From Achromobacter pestifer (GTDB taxonomy: Bacteria > Pseudomonadota > Gammaproteobacteria > Burkholderiales > Burkholderiaceae_B), in the NCBI RefSeq assembly GCF_902859625.1, contig NZ_CADIJX010000002.1:1-64000 (forward strand): a stretch of 64,000 bases of DNA. Direction: 5' to 3'. The notes under the pieces are model-generated. The model was not told the DNA's origin and did not search any database. It worked only from the letters and a program-made list of their open reading frames with translations. Positions 54,434 through 63,282 of the stretch are shown one piece after another (position 1 is the stretch's first letter; every line of letters starts with the position of its first letter). The position numbers and the translations under genes are program-made.

Positions 54434-54886
54434 ATGAACCCAAACGGCTTTCAGAATGCTCGCCCGGGCGATGCGCTGCCTGGCTTCACGGCAGGGCCGA
54501 TCAGCCGCCATGCGCTGGCGCTGTATTGCGGCGCATCGGGCGACCACAACCCGATCCACGTGGACATGGACTTCGCCCGATCCGCGGGCATGGACGACGT
54601 ATTCGCCCACGGCATGTTGTCGGCGGCCTATCTGGCTCGCCTGTTGACGAATTGGGCGCCGCAATCCGCATTGCGTGAATTCGCGGTGCGCTTTGTGGCG
54701 ATCACGCATGTGGGCGACGACGTGCGTTGTACGGGACAGGTGGTCGAACGTTTCGAGGCGCAGGGAGAAACCCGGCTGCGGGTGGAACTGCATGCTCGCA
54801 GCCAGACAGGGGAATTGAGATTGAGCGGCGTGGCGGTTCTGGCCGCGTCGAATATGGAACAGGAGAAAGACGATGGGAACGCTTGA
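54434..54886 (+). CDS. MaoC-family (R)-specific enoyl-CoA hydratase, catalytic subunit
   Basis: The 150-aa protein starts at ATG 54434, with gggaga upstream. It has the full hydratase-2 motif: CGASGDHNPIHVDMDFA (catalytic Asp and His) followed by HGMLSAAYLARL. It probably forms the active complex with the hotdog protein encoded just before it and hydrates an enoyl-CoA to the (R)-3-hydroxyacyl-CoA. It overlaps the SDR gene by 14 bases. Confidence 0.9.
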   Translation: MNPNGFQNARPGDALPGFTAGPISRHALALYCGASGDHNPIHVDMDFARSAGMDDVFAHGMLSAAYLARLLTNWAPQSALREFAVRFVAITHVGDDVRCTGQVVERFEAQGETRLRVELHARSQTGELRLSGVAVLAASNMEQEKDDGNA

Positions 54887-55697
54887 AGGCAAGGTTGCGC
54901 TGGTCTCCGGCTCGGGACGCGGCATTGGGCAAGAGATTGCGTTGAAGCTGGCGCGGGAAGGCGCAAGGGTCGTCGTGAACGACCTGGATGCGGGCCCGGC
55001 CGAAGACACGGTTGCCATGATCCGCAAAACGGGTGGACAAGCGCAGGCCTGCGTGGGCAGCGTCACGGAATCCGGCTTTGCGGAACGCTTCGTGGGAACG
55101 GCGGTGGACACGTTCGGCGGCCTGGACATCATCGTGAACAACGCCGGGTACACCTGGGACAACGTGATCCAGAAAATGACCGACGAGCAATGGGATGAAA
55201 TCCTGGCGGTGCATCTGTCGGCGCCGTTCCGCATCCTGCGCGCTGCGTCGGGCTTCATCCGCGAAGCCGCCAAGTCCGAGGCGGCCGATGGCCGCGAAGT
55301 GTTCCGCAAGGTCGTCAACATCTCGTCCACCTCCGGCGTGATGGGCAATGCGGGCCAGGCCAACTATGCAGCCGCCAAGGCAGGCATCAACGGATTGACG
55401 CGCGCACTGGCCAAGGAATGGGGGCGGTACAAGGTCAATGTCAACAGCGTGGCCTTTGGCCTGATCAAGACGCGCCTGACGGAATCCGCCGCGGACGGTG
55501 ATGCGACGCTGGATATCCAGGGCAGGCAGATCAAGGTTGGCGTGAATCCGCAGGTGCTGAAGAACGCCGAAAGCCTGATTCCCATCGGCCGTGCGGGCAC
55601 CCCGGCGGAAGCCGCTGGCGCTGTGTATCTATTCTGCCTGCCAGAATCCAACTATGTCAGCGGCCAAGTGCTGGTCGTGGGCGGCGGCCGTCCTTGA
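54873..55697 (+). CDS. Short-chain dehydrogenase/reductase
   Basis: The 274-aa protein has the NAD(P) motif SGSGRGIG (residues 13-20), NNAGYTWD, and the catalytic serine with YAAAK (ISSTSGVMGNAGQANYAAAK). In this operon it should oxidise the (R)-3-hydroxyacyl-CoA made by the MaoC pair to the 3-ketoacyl-CoA cleaved by the thiolase. Its start lies inside the MaoC gene end (14-base overlap), with aggag upstream. Confidence 0.92.
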   Translation: MGTLEGKVALVSGSGRGIGQEIALKLAREGARVVVNDLDAGPAEDTVAMIRKTGGQAQACVGSVTESGFAERFVGTAVDTFGGLDIIVNNAGYTWDNVIQKMTDEQWDEILAVHLSAPFRILRAASGFIREAAKSEAADGREVFRKVVNISSTSGVMGNAGQANYAAAKAGINGLTRALAKEWGRYKVNVNSVAFGLIKTRLTESAADGDATLDIQGRQIKVGVNPQVLKNAESLIPIGRAGTPAEAAGAVYLFCLPESNYVSGQVLVVGGGRP

Positions 55698-55714
55698 ACC
55701 GCCAGGAGAACGCG

Positions 55715-56869
55715 ATGGACACCCCACGGCAAAGCTGGATGGACGCCGATCTGACGCTGTTCCAGGATTCGACGCGCCGCTTGTTTGAAAACGAGTTCGT
55801 GCCCGACGAGGAAAAGTGGCGCAAGCAGCAGCACGCCGACCGCGAGGTCTGGCACAAGGCGGGCCGGATGGGCCTGCTATGTGTCAGCATGCCCGAGGCG
55901 TATGGCGGCGGCGGAGGCAGCTTCGCCCACGAGGCCATCGTGGCGGCGGAGCAGGCGCGCGCCATGGTCTACGGCTTTAGCAACAACGTGCATAGCGCGA
56001 TCCTGGCGCACTACATCCTGAACTACGGCACGCAGGCACAAAAGCAGCGCTGGCTGCCGAAGATGGCCACTGGCGAATTCGTGGGCGCCATTGCAATGAG
56101 CGAACCCGGCGCGGGGTCTGATCTGAAGAGCGTGCGCACCACTGCAACACGGGACGGCGACGCCTATGTCGTCAACGGTTCCAAGACCTTCATCACCAAT
56201 GGCTTGCACGCCGACCTGATTTGCGTGGTGGCCAAGACGGATCCGCAGGCCGGTTCACGCGGCGTGTCGCTGATCATGGTGGAAACACGGGACCTGCCGG
56301 GGTTCCGGCGCGGCCGCCTGCTGGAAAAGCTGGGCCAGAAAAGCCTGGATACTGCGGAACTGTTCTTTGATGGCGTGCTCGTGCCCGCCGCCAATCTACT
56401 GGGCGAAGTCGAGGGGCGGGGGTTTACGCAGCTGATGCAGCAATTGCCGCGCGAGCGCCTGCTGATCGCCGTGGGGGCGGTGGCCACGATGCGCCGCGCC
56501 ATCGACGAAACCGTGGCGTACACGCGGACGCGCCAGGTGTTTGGCCAACCGCTGATCGACATGCAGAACACACGTTTCAAACTGGCCGAATGCGAAACCG
56601 TGGCCACCATCGCGGCGCGCTTTGTCGATGATTGCATCACCCGGCAATTGGCGGGAACGCTGGACCTGTCCACCGCCGCCATGGCCAAGTGGTGGACCAC
56701 GCAGATGAATTGCCAGGTCATCGATGAATGCTTGCAGCTGCACGGCGGCTACGGCTACATGCTGGAATACCCCATTGCCCGCATGTACGCCGATGCGCGC
56801 GTGGGAAAGATCTACGGCGGCTCGAACGAGATCATGAAAGAAATCATCGCCCGCGGCATGGCCGCCTGA
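55715..56869 (+). CDS. Acyl-CoA dehydrogenase
   Basis: The 384-aa protein starts at ATG 55715 with aggag upstream. It shows the flavoprotein fold: MSEPGAGSDLKSV (near residue 128), TRTRQVFGQPL and LHGGYGYMLEYPIAR. The catalytic base at the C-terminal position of short-chain enzymes is absent (IYGGSNEI instead of IYEGT), while LPRERLLIA with Glu247 matches the base position of long-chain and isovaleryl-CoA dehydrogenases. It introduces the 2,3 double bond in the route encoded by its neighbours. Confidence 0.93.
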   Translation: MDTPRQSWMDADLTLFQDSTRRLFENEFVPDEEKWRKQQHADREVWHKAGRMGLLCVSMPEAYGGGGGSFAHEAIVAAEQARAMVYGFSNNVHSAILAHYILNYGTQAQKQRWLPKMATGEFVGAIAMSEPGAGSDLKSVRTTATRDGDAYVVNGSKTFITNGLHADLICVVAKTDPQAGSRGVSLIMVETRDLPGFRRGRLLEKLGQKSLDTAELFFDGVLVPAANLLGEVEGRGFTQLMQQLPRERLLIAVGAVATMRRAIDETVAYTRTRQVFGQPLIDMQNTRFKLAECETVATIAARFVDDCITRQLAGTLDLSTAAMAKWWTTQMNCQVIDECLQLHGGYGYMLEYPIARMYADARVGKIYGGSNEIMKEIIARGMAA

Positions 56870-56884
56870 GGCGGGGAGACACGA

Positions 56885-58552
56885 ATGCAGCAAGCGCACC
56901 ATCGGTATTGGCCCAAAGGGTTGCCGGACCATATCAGCCAGCCCCAGTCCAGCCTGGTCTTCAATCTGGAGGCGTCGGCCACGCGCCATCCCGCCAAGCC
57001 CGCCATCGTGTTCTACGACACGGTGCTGGACTACGCGCGGGTCAGGCGAGAAGTCGACGCGATGGCCGGTTATCTGCAACATGGCGCGGGTGTGCAGGCG
57101 GGCGACCGCGTGCTGCTGTTCAGCCAGAATTGCCCGCAATTCATCATTGCCTATTACGCCATCCTGCGCGCCGACGCGGTAGTGGTGCCGGTGAACGCGA
57201 TGAGCACGCCGGATGAATTGGCGCATTATCTGGAAGACAGTGGCGCCAAGGTGGCGTTCGCCGCGCAGGAACTGGCCGGCCGGCTGGCCAGTTTCGTGGA
57301 AGACGGCCGGCTGGACCGCGTGATCGTTCATACCTATTCCGACTATTTGGGATCGGGCGACGGCGATCTGGTCCCGCCCGATTGGGTTGCGGCCCCGCGA
57401 CGCGCGCCGGATGTCGCGGGTGGCGTGCCTTGGTACGGTGCGCTGGCCGTCAATGCGCCGCCCAAGCCGCACAAGGCGAAGGCCGCAGACCTGTGCTTGT
57501 TGCCCTACACGTCCGGCACCACGGGTCGTCCCAAGGGGTGCCGGCATACGCATGGCACGTTGGGCGCGGCGGTGATGGGTTCGCAGCTATGGCGGGGCTT
57601 GACCGCCGAGGCGGTGATCATGGGCGTGGCGCCCATGTTCCATTTGCTGGGCATGCAGAACTGCATGAATCTGCCGATTCTGCTGGGGGCCACGGTGGTG
57701 CTGTTGCCGCGTTGGGACCGGCAGGTGGCGGCGCAACTGATGGCGCGGCACCGGGTCAGTGTGTGGGCCGCGCCCCCTGCGATGATCGTGGACTTCTTTG
57801 CGCAACCGGACATCGAATCGTTCGACTTGTCCAAGCTGGCCTTGCTATGCGGTGGCGGCGCACCGATGCCGGAGGCCGTCGCAACGATGTTGGCAGAGCG
57901 ATACGGCATTATCTTCAACGAGGCCTACGGCCTGACCGAAACGGCGTCGTTTCTGCACTGCAATCCGATGAACCGCAACAAGCGCCAGTGCATCGGCGTG
58001 CCCACGTTCGGGGTGGATACGCGGATCGTGGACCCGTCCACGCTGAAGGAATTGCCCCCTGGGGAAACGGGTGAGTTGGCCACGCGCGGCGCGCAGATCA
58101 TGCAGGGCTACTGGAACAACGCGGCCGCCGACGCCGAGGCTTTTTTCATGCTGGATGGGGAACGGTACTTCCGCACCGGTGATCTTGGGCGGGTGGATGG
58201 GGACGGCTACTTTTTCGTGACCGACCGATTAAAGCGCATGATCAATGCGTCGGGCTACAAGGTCTGGCCCGCCGAGGTCGAGAACGCGCTGTATGAGCAT
58301 CCCGCCGTGCACGAAGCCTGCGTGATCGGCGTGCCGGACGCCTGTCGCGGCGAAACGGTCAAGGCCTTGTTGGTGTTGCGGCCCGAAGCGCGGGACAGCG
58401 CCCGGGAAGACGAGGTGATCGCCTGGGCCCGCACGCGCATGGCGGCCTACAAGGCGCCGCGCATCGTGGAATTCGTAGAGGCCTTGCCCAAGTCCAGCAC
58501 GGGCAAGATCCTGTGGCGGCAGTTGCAGGAAGCCGGGCGCGCGCAAGCGTAA
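56885..58552 (+). CDS. Long-chain/aromatic acyl-CoA ligase (AMP-binding)
   Basis: The 555-aa protein starts at ATG 56885 after gggagac. Motifs seen are PYTSGTTGRPKGCRHTH (A3), YGLTETASF (A5), TGDLGRVDGDGYFF (A7) and PKSSTGKILWRQL with the catalytic lysine. It is the last gene of the acyl-CoA operon and a second CoA-ligase besides the first gene, so the operon may activate two different acids or an acid and a released side chain. Confidence 0.92.
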   Translation: MQQAHHRYWPKGLPDHISQPQSSLVFNLEASATRHPAKPAIVFYDTVLDYARVRREVDAMAGYLQHGAGVQAGDRVLLFSQNCPQFIIAYYAILRADAVVVPVNAMSTPDELAHYLEDSGAKVAFAAQELAGRLASFVEDGRLDRVIVHTYSDYLGSGDGDLVPPDWVAAPRRAPDVAGGVPWYGALAVNAPPKPHKAKAADLCLLPYTSGTTGRPKGCRHTHGTLGAAVMGSQLWRGLTAEAVIMGVAPMFHLLGMQNCMNLPILLGATVVLLPRWDRQVAAQLMARHRVSVWAAPPAMIVDFFAQPDIESFDLSKLALLCGGGAPMPEAVATMLAERYGIIFNEAYGLTETASFLHCNPMNRNKRQCIGVPTFGVDTRIVDPSTLKELPPGETGELATRGAQIMQGYWNNAAADAEAFFMLDGERYFRTGDLGRVDGDGYFFVTDRLKRMINASGYKVWPAEVENALYEHPAVHEACVIGVPDACRGETVKALLVLRPEARDSAREDEVIAWARTRMAAYKAPRIVEFVEALPKSSTGKILWRQLQEAGRAQA

Positions 58553-58573
58553 TGCGCGGCCATGTCCAGGGGG

Positions 58574-59203
58574 TCAAGCCAGACGGTCGGATGTGATGAT
58601 ATGCGTGCCAGGCGGCGCGTCAATGGCTGCCTTTAGCATGACCCGCGCGATGGTGCTGGCGGGATTGATCCGCCAACGGCGCGGCAGAAGGGGGCCCAGC
58701 AATGTCAAGGCCCCCGAGGCTGCGCGCTCTCCCAGGCGGAACTCCGGTCGCTGGCCGCCGATCAGCCCCGGCCGCACCACGGTCAGCGAGGCGAAGCCCA
58801 ATGCCGTCAGATCCCGTTCCACTTCGCCTTTGACCCGGTTGTAGAAGAACCGCGACGATGCATCGGCGCCGATGGCCGAATTCAGCACATAGGCCGGGGT
58901 GCCGTGCTGGCGTGCCAGGCGGGCAACGGCCAGCGGGTAGTCATGATCCACCTTGCGGAAGGCGGCCTGGGAACCCGCGGCGCGCATGGTGGTGCCCAGC
59001 GTGCAGATCACCGCATCGGCGTGCCACCAATCGGCGTCTTGCGGCAGGCGGTCGAAATCAACCTGGGGCGTGAGCAGCTTGGCGTGCGCGGGCAGCGGAC
59101 GCCGCGCGATCGAAACCACGCGGGTCGCGCGCGGGTCGGCCAATGCCTGATCGAGCACGTGCTGGCCAACCAGGCCGGTCGATCCGATCAGGAGCAGTTT
59201 CAT
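58574..59203 (-). CDS. NAD(P)-binding Rossmann-fold oxidoreductase (atypical SDR)
   Basis: The 209-aa protein begins MKLLLIGSTGLVGQHVL with the glycine motif of atypical SDR proteins and continues DAVICTLGTTMRAAGSQAAFRKVD and FYNRVKGEVERDL, which resemble the HTATIP2/YwnB-like group. Such proteins bind NADPH; substrates are unknown. It is convergent with the acyl-CoA operon (21 bases apart) and downstream of the Rnk-like gene by 15 bases. Confidence 0.87.
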   Translation of the reverse strand: MKLLLIGSTGLVGQHVLDQALADPRATRVVSIARRPLPAHAKLLTPQVDFDRLPQDADWWHADAVICTLGTTMRAAGSQAAFRKVDHDYPLAVARLARQHGTPAYVLNSAIGADASSRFFYNRVKGEVERDLTALGFASLTVVRPGLIGGQRPEFRLGERAASGALTLLGPLLPRRWRINPASTIARVMLKAAIDAPPGTHIITSDRLA

Positions 59204-59218
59204 GGGAAGTCCTGGCCG

Positions 59219-59641
59219 TCAGGCAGTGATGTCGCCTGCCGCTTCCGGCTGATAGACGATTTCTTCGATCGTGGCGGCGTGCTCGGTCTGATTGGGCGCG
59301 GTCCAGGTGATGCGCTGGCCCTGGCGCGAGCCAATCAGGCTCAGGCCCAGCGGCGACAGCACGGAAACCTGGCCTTGCGCCAGGTTCGCATCCGCCGGAT
59401 AGCACAGGGTGACGATCAATTCATCGCCGTTGCTGTTCAGCAGGCGCACGCGCGAGCGCATCGTGACGATGTCGGGCGTGACGTCCTCGGGCGCAATGGT
59501 GGGCGCGGAATCCAGGATGTCCTGCGTGGCGTCGATTGCGTCGCGCGACAGGGCGAAGGTGGTGGCGGGGCGGGTGATCATGCCCTGCAAGCGAGCGTGG
59601 TCCAGGGCGGAAAGCAGTTTGTCTTGCGGCAAGGCGTTCAT
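59219..59641 (-). CDS. rnk: Rnk-like nucleoside diphosphate kinase regulator (GreA/GreB C-terminal domain)
   Basis: The 140-aa protein has a short N-terminal coil and a C-terminal FKBP-like domain of the GreA/GreB/Rnk type: DIVTMRSRVRLLNSNGDELIVTLCYP and SVLSPLGLSLIGSRQGQRITW. Rnk binds RNA polymerase but lacks the long Gre coiled coil needed for transcript cleavage. The symbol follows the family name only. Confidence 0.87.
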   Translation of the reverse strand: MNALPQDKLLSALDHARLQGMITRPATTFALSRDAIDATQDILDSAPTIAPEDVTPDIVTMRSRVRLLNSNGDELIVTLCYPADANLAQGQVSVLSPLGLSLIGSRQGQRITWTAPNQTEHAATIEEIVYQPEAAGDITA

Positions 59642-59815
59642 GTCGGTTCTTCTAAGACGAAATACCCCCCTTTGCAGCTACCTTTCAGGCATGCATGGGC
59701 GGGGCAATGGAGGAGATGACAGCGCTTTGGGAAGATTAAGGTCAAGCAGCGCCGCGACGAAGCGTATTGTTTGAATCCGGTATCAGGGGGTGGCCGTCGT
59801 AGCAACGGACGAGCC
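59642..59815. other. Intergenic, no gene seen
   Basis: Promoter region of the rnk-like gene on the minus strand. The bases show no clear hairpin. Open frames on both strands further right (59742-60022) overlap each other; one is given as a low-confidence gene. Confidence 0.4.
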
Positions 59816-60022
59816 GTGAAAAAAACACCCCTGTTTCAAGGAAAGCCCAAGCGGGCTTATTCAAGCGTCGAAGCGGTGCAGATTTTCGCGCATTTGGCGC
59901 CCAATCTGCTGTCGGCGATTGCCGAGTATATCGGTCATTGCCAGATCGGGGTACCGGAATCATCTGAAAGGAGCGGACCAGGTCCGTCCCCTTCATGCGT
60001 TTCTGGTGGAATCAGCCCTTGA
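59816..60022 (+). CDS. Possible small protein of unknown function
   Basis: A frame of 68 codons from GTG 59816 ([17 protein letters not shown]) has codons ending in G or C through its central part ([21 protein letters not shown]), unlike the usual shadow frames here. No ribosome site is obvious and its end overlaps the 3' end of the convergent alpha/beta hydrolase gene by 11 bases. No motif, signal peptide or membrane segment is recognised. A 4-kb-scale search would be needed to see if it is conserved. Confidence 0.28.
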   Translation: MKKTPLFQGKPKRAYSSVEAVQIFAHLAPNLLSAIAEYIGHCQIGVPESSERSGPGPSPSCVSGGISP

Positions 60023-60848
60023 TGAAGGCCAGCAGATCGGGATTGATGACATCGCCATGCGTGGTCAGCATGCCATGCGGAAAGCCTGCATACACCTTCA
60101 ACGTGCCATTCTTGAGCAGTTTCACCGATAGCCGGGAGGCGTCGTCGATCGGTACGATCTGGTCGTCGTCGCCATGCATGACCAGCGTTGGGACGGTGAT
60201 GGCCCTCAGGTCTTCGGTCTGGTCGGTTTCCGAGAAAGCCTTGATGCCGTCGTAGTGCGCCTTGGCCGAACCGATCATGCCTTGCCGCCACCAATTGTTG
60301 ATGATGCCTTGCGAGACTTGGGCGCCAGGCCGGTTGAAGCCGTAAAAAGGTCCGGATGCGACGTCGCTGTAGAACTGGGCTCGGTTTGCGGCAAGTGCGG
60401 CGCGAAAGCCGTCGAACACCGTGATGGGCGTGCCACCGGGGTTGGCGTCGGTCTTGACCATCAGCGGGGGCACGGCGCTGACCAGCACGGCCTTGGCGAC
60501 GCGGCCCTGCGGTTGGCCGAATTTGGCGACATAACGCGCGACTTCGCCGCCGCCCGTGGAATGGCCGATGTGGATGGCGTTGCGCAGGTCCAGGTGTTCG
60601 GCCACGGCCGAGGCATCGGCCGCGTAGTGGTCCATGTCGTGGCCATCGCTGACCTGGCTGGAACGGCCATGGCCGCGCCGGTCATGCGCAATGACCCGGA
60701 AGCCCTTGCCGACGAAGTACAGCATCTGGGCATCCCAGTCGTCGCTCGACAAGGGCCAGCCGTGGTGGAACATGATGGGCTGGGCCGTCTTCGAGCCCCA
60801 GTCCTTGAAGTAGATCTGCACGCCGTCGGAGGTGGTGATGGTGTTCAT
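60012..60848 (-). CDS. Alpha/beta hydrolase (non-heme chloroperoxidase/esterase-like)
   Basis: The 278-aa protein starts at ATG 60848 ([18 protein letters not shown]). The nucleophile elbow is GHSTGGG (serine near residue 99), the acid is in [11 protein letters not shown] and the histidine in [10 protein letters not shown]. The [11 protein letters not shown] oxyanion segment and HDRRGHGRS fit the group annotated as cofactor-free haloperoxidases, which are mostly esterases or perhydrolases in vivo. It stands alone on the minus strand. Confidence 0.91.
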   Translation of the reverse strand: MNTITTSDGVQIYFKDWGSKTAQPIMFHHGWPLSSDDWDAQMLYFVGKGFRVIAHDRRGHGRSSQVSDGHDMDHYAADASAVAEHLDLRNAIHIGHSTGGGEVARYVAKFGQPQGRVAKAVLVSAVPPLMVKTDANPGGTPITVFDGFRAALAANRAQFYSDVASGPFYGFNRPGAQVSQGIINNWWRQGMIGSAKAHYDGIKAFSETDQTEDLRAITVPTLVMHGDDDQIVPIDDASRLSVKLLKNGTLKVYAGFPHGMLTTHGDVINPDLLAFIKG

Positions 60849-60999
60849 GGTCAGTGGCTCCAGGAAGATGCCGCAGGGGTGGGATAGCGCAGAGGAAGAC
60901 AAGGCCGGGCGCCTGTCTTGCACCAGCGTAACGCGCGCGGCGGCCCGGAGCTTGTACGTTATCAAACAACTTTGAACGAAATCATCCTGGCCGAAGGCG
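60849..60999. other. Intergenic, no gene seen
   Basis: Spacer between two minus-strand genes; contains the promoter of the hydrolase gene. No hairpin or operator stands out. Confidence 0.35.
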
Positions 61000-62244
61000 C
61001 TAGTCCTGCTGGCGCGCGACCGGCCGCCGAAGGCCTGCGATGGCTGCGGCGGCCAACAGCAGCAACAGCGCGGCCGCCACCACATACGGCACCCACGGGC
61101 CAAGCCCATACAGCAGCGTGCACGCCAGCGGCACCAGCACCATGGCCATGCCTTGCACGGCGGTGACGGAGCCCGCTGCGATGCCTTGCTCTTCGGGCGT
61201 GACCGCATTGGCGGCCAGCGTCTGGATCGACGGGAAGACGAGGCCCATGCCCGCCGCCATCAAGGCGTAGCTGAACAGGAAGCCCGCCGTGCCCGGCAAC
61301 ACCGCGATCAGGAAGAAACCCGCGCTGGCCAGCATGGCGCCCCCGGCCAGGCAGCGCGCGGCGTTCATTTTCCGGACGCGCGCCAAGCCAAGCTGGACCA
61401 GGATCAGCACAACGCCCACCGTGGCCATGGCAATGCCCGCGACCCGCGCCGCTGGGCCTGATTCCAGATGCAGGGCGTCCATGGCGTAGAAGCCCACGAT
61501 CATCTGCGCGGTGATGACGCCGCTCATGGCCAGCAGCATGGCGGCAAGCGGCAGGCGCAGGCGGGGGTCTGACAATTTCATTGGAGGCGTGCCCCGAGGC
61601 GCATGCGAGGCGTCAGACGGCAGGCGCAGCATCAGCCACGCCGTGCCCAGCACTGGCAGAATCGCGGCAAGGTACAGCGGAACGACCAGGCTGTCCTTCA
61701 CCAGCAGTCCGCCAATGGCGGGTCCCAACACCATGCCGACGCCGTTGGCCGCCCCCAGTTTGGCCATCATCGCGCCGCGTTGCTCCGGGGCGGTGATGTC
61801 GGCGATCCGGGCCGCGCTGACGGCTGGCATGGCGGCGTAGAAGGCGCCGATCAGGCCCCGCAAGACCAGCAGCGTCGCCAACGCGGCCCAGGGCGCGGGC
61901 GGCTCGGCCAGCATTCGGTCCAGCGCCCAAGCCAGCAGCACGTAGCTGACGATGTAGCCCGCGGCGGCACGCAGCAGCGTGGTCCGGCGCCCCACGCGGT
62001 CGCTACGGCGCCCCCAGTATCGCGCCATCACCATCCAGAGCACGCCGGCCACGGTGATGACAAGGCCGCCGTGCCATTCCGCCAGCCCCAGCCCACGGAC
62101 CACGGGGCCAATCACGGGCACGAACGCCATCATGGCGGTCAGGCACAACATATTGAAGACGAATAGGGCAGCGGCCTCGCTGCGGGCGGAAATGGGCGTC
62201 GGGGTCAAGGCGAATTCTTTGATGAGGATGAAAACCGTTATCAT
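61000..62244 (-). CDS. MFS transporter (possible siderophore exporter, AlcS-like)
   Basis: The 414-aa inner membrane protein starts at ATG 62244 and has twelve hydrophobic segments, with [18 protein letters not shown] between helices 2 and 3. The start codon lies inside a Fur-box-like palindrome, and a PchR/AlcR-type AraC regulator is divergent only 60 bases away. In Bordetella alcaligin export (AlcS) and regulation (AlcR) are such a pair; the assignment here is by context. No siderophore synthesis gene is in the window. Confidence 0.88.
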   Translation of the reverse strand: MITVFILIKEFALTPTPISARSEAAALFVFNMLCLTAMMAFVPVIGPVVRGLGLAEWHGGLVITVAGVLWMVMARYWGRRSDRVGRRTTLLRAAAGYIVSYVLLAWALDRMLAEPPAPWAALATLLVLRGLIGAFYAAMPAVSAARIADITAPEQRGAMMAKLGAANGVGMVLGPAIGGLLVKDSLVVPLYLAAILPVLGTAWLMLRLPSDASHAPRGTPPMKLSDPRLRLPLAAMLLAMSGVITAQMIVGFYAMDALHLESGPAARVAGIAMATVGVVLILVQLGLARVRKMNAARCLAGGAMLASAGFFLIAVLPGTAGFLFSYALMAAGMGLVFPSIQTLAANAVTPEEQGIAAGSVTAVQGMAMVLVPLACTLLYGLGPWVPYVVAAALLLLLAAAAIAGLRRPVARQQD

Positions 62245-62245
62245 C
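62227..62245. promoter_or_regulatory. Fur-box-like palindrome between MFS exporter and AraC regulator
   Basis: The 19 bases gatgaaaaccgttatcatc form a near-perfect palindrome (8 of 9 arm positions) and match the 7-1-7 Fur consensus at 12 of 15 positions by eye. It covers the start codon of the MFS gene and lies 60 bases ahead of the AraC gene, so it could block both promoters when iron is plentiful. Confidence 0.55.
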
Positions 62246-62304
62246 TTCGCCTGGGTGTGGGCGCGCTAGCGAATCTGCGCCGGATATGGCGGAATCGAGG
62301 AAAT

Positions 62305-63282
62305 ATGGGCGAACAGCTTCGGACAGATCGCAGGGCCGAGGGGCCGCTGAATGCGGAGGATCTGCTGCGCCTGATGCCACCGGACTGGGCCGATATCCGC
62401 ACGGTGCACACACTGGCTGGCGGGGTTTCGATCGGTTGCTACGACGGTACGCCCGGCACGGACTGGGCCATCACGGGGGCGGCCGTTCCCAGCGTGGGCG
62501 TGGCGATCATTCTGGACGGACGATTCGAGCTGGGCTTCGAGGGCGGTGCGCCCCTGGAGGTTGGGCCGGGCATGGTCGTGCTGCATTCCACCAGGATGCC
62601 GGCGACCGGCTGGGATGAGTTCAAGGGCAGGCGTGCGATGCGTACCGTCGACATCCGTTTTTCGTCCGATGCGGTGCGCCCGCTGTGGGAGCAGGCCTTG
62701 TCGACGGCGCCCGCGGGCATGCTTGCCGATGACGCCAGCGTGCCGGAACAGGGCTCGCATCTGGCGGTGTTGCCGGTCTGGTCACCCATTGCGCGCATCG
62801 CAGGAGAGATCCTGAACTGGAGCCACGACCGCAGCGCGATTGGCGCGCTCTATCTTCAGGGCAAGGCCACCGAAGCATTGGCGTTGACGCTCAAGCACCT
62901 GAATGACGGCAGCCGGGAACTGCCCCCGCCGTCTGACCGGCGCCGGCTGAGCGAGGCCTACCACCGCATCCAGCGCCACTATGCGGAATGCGGCACGGTG
63001 CGGCAGTTGGCGCTATCCGTGGGCCTGGGCGAAAAGCGCTTGCAAGCCGGATTCATGTCGCTGTATGGCCAGTCGGTGCATGCGTGTTTGTTGCAGGCAA
63101 GAATGGACGCGGCGGAAAGCCTGCTGAAGCGTGGCTGCACCGTCACCGATACGGCCTACAGCGTCGGCTTTGCCAGCCTTAGCCATTTCATCAAGGCCTT
63201 CAAGGCGTATTGCGGGGCAACACCGGGGAATTGGCTGCGGGGCGGATGCAGTCCGCCCGCGCGTGCCCCTTTCTCGCGTTAA
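62305..63282 (+). CDS. AraC-family regulator, PchR/AlcR-like
   Basis: The 325-aa protein starts at ATG 62305, with gagga directly upstream. The N-terminal half carries a cupin-like sensor (SVGVAIILDGRFELGFEGGAPLEVGPGMVVLHS) with the layout of the siderophore-responsive regulators PchR and AlcR. The C-terminal half has two helix-turn-helix motifs (LALSVGLGEKRLQAGF and VTDTAYSVGFASLSHFIKAF, near residues 235-300). It probably senses a ferric siderophore and controls the divergent exporter and an outer membrane receptor elsewhere. Its last four bases overlap the convergent autotransporter gene. Confidence 0.88.
   Translation: MGEQLRTDRRAEGPLNAEDLLRLMPPDWADIRTVHTLAGGVSIGCYDGTPGTDWAITGAAVPSVGVAIILDGRFELGFEGGAPLEVGPGMVVLHSTRMPATGWDEFKGRRAMRTVDIRFSSDAVRPLWEQALSTAPAGMLADDASVPEQGSHLAVLPVWSPIARIAGEILNWSHDRSAIGALYLQGKATEALALTLKHLNDGSRELPPPSDRRRLSEAYHRIQRHYAECGTVRQLALSVGLGEKRLQAGFMSLYGQSVHACLLQARMDAAESLLKRGCTVTDTAYSVGFASLSHFIKAFKAYCGATPGNWLRGGCSPPARAPFSR

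Noticed and set aside
59742..59996. An 84-codon frame on the minus strand opposite the possible small gene
   Set aside because: Codon bias favours the other strand and there is no motif; at most one of the two can be a gene.
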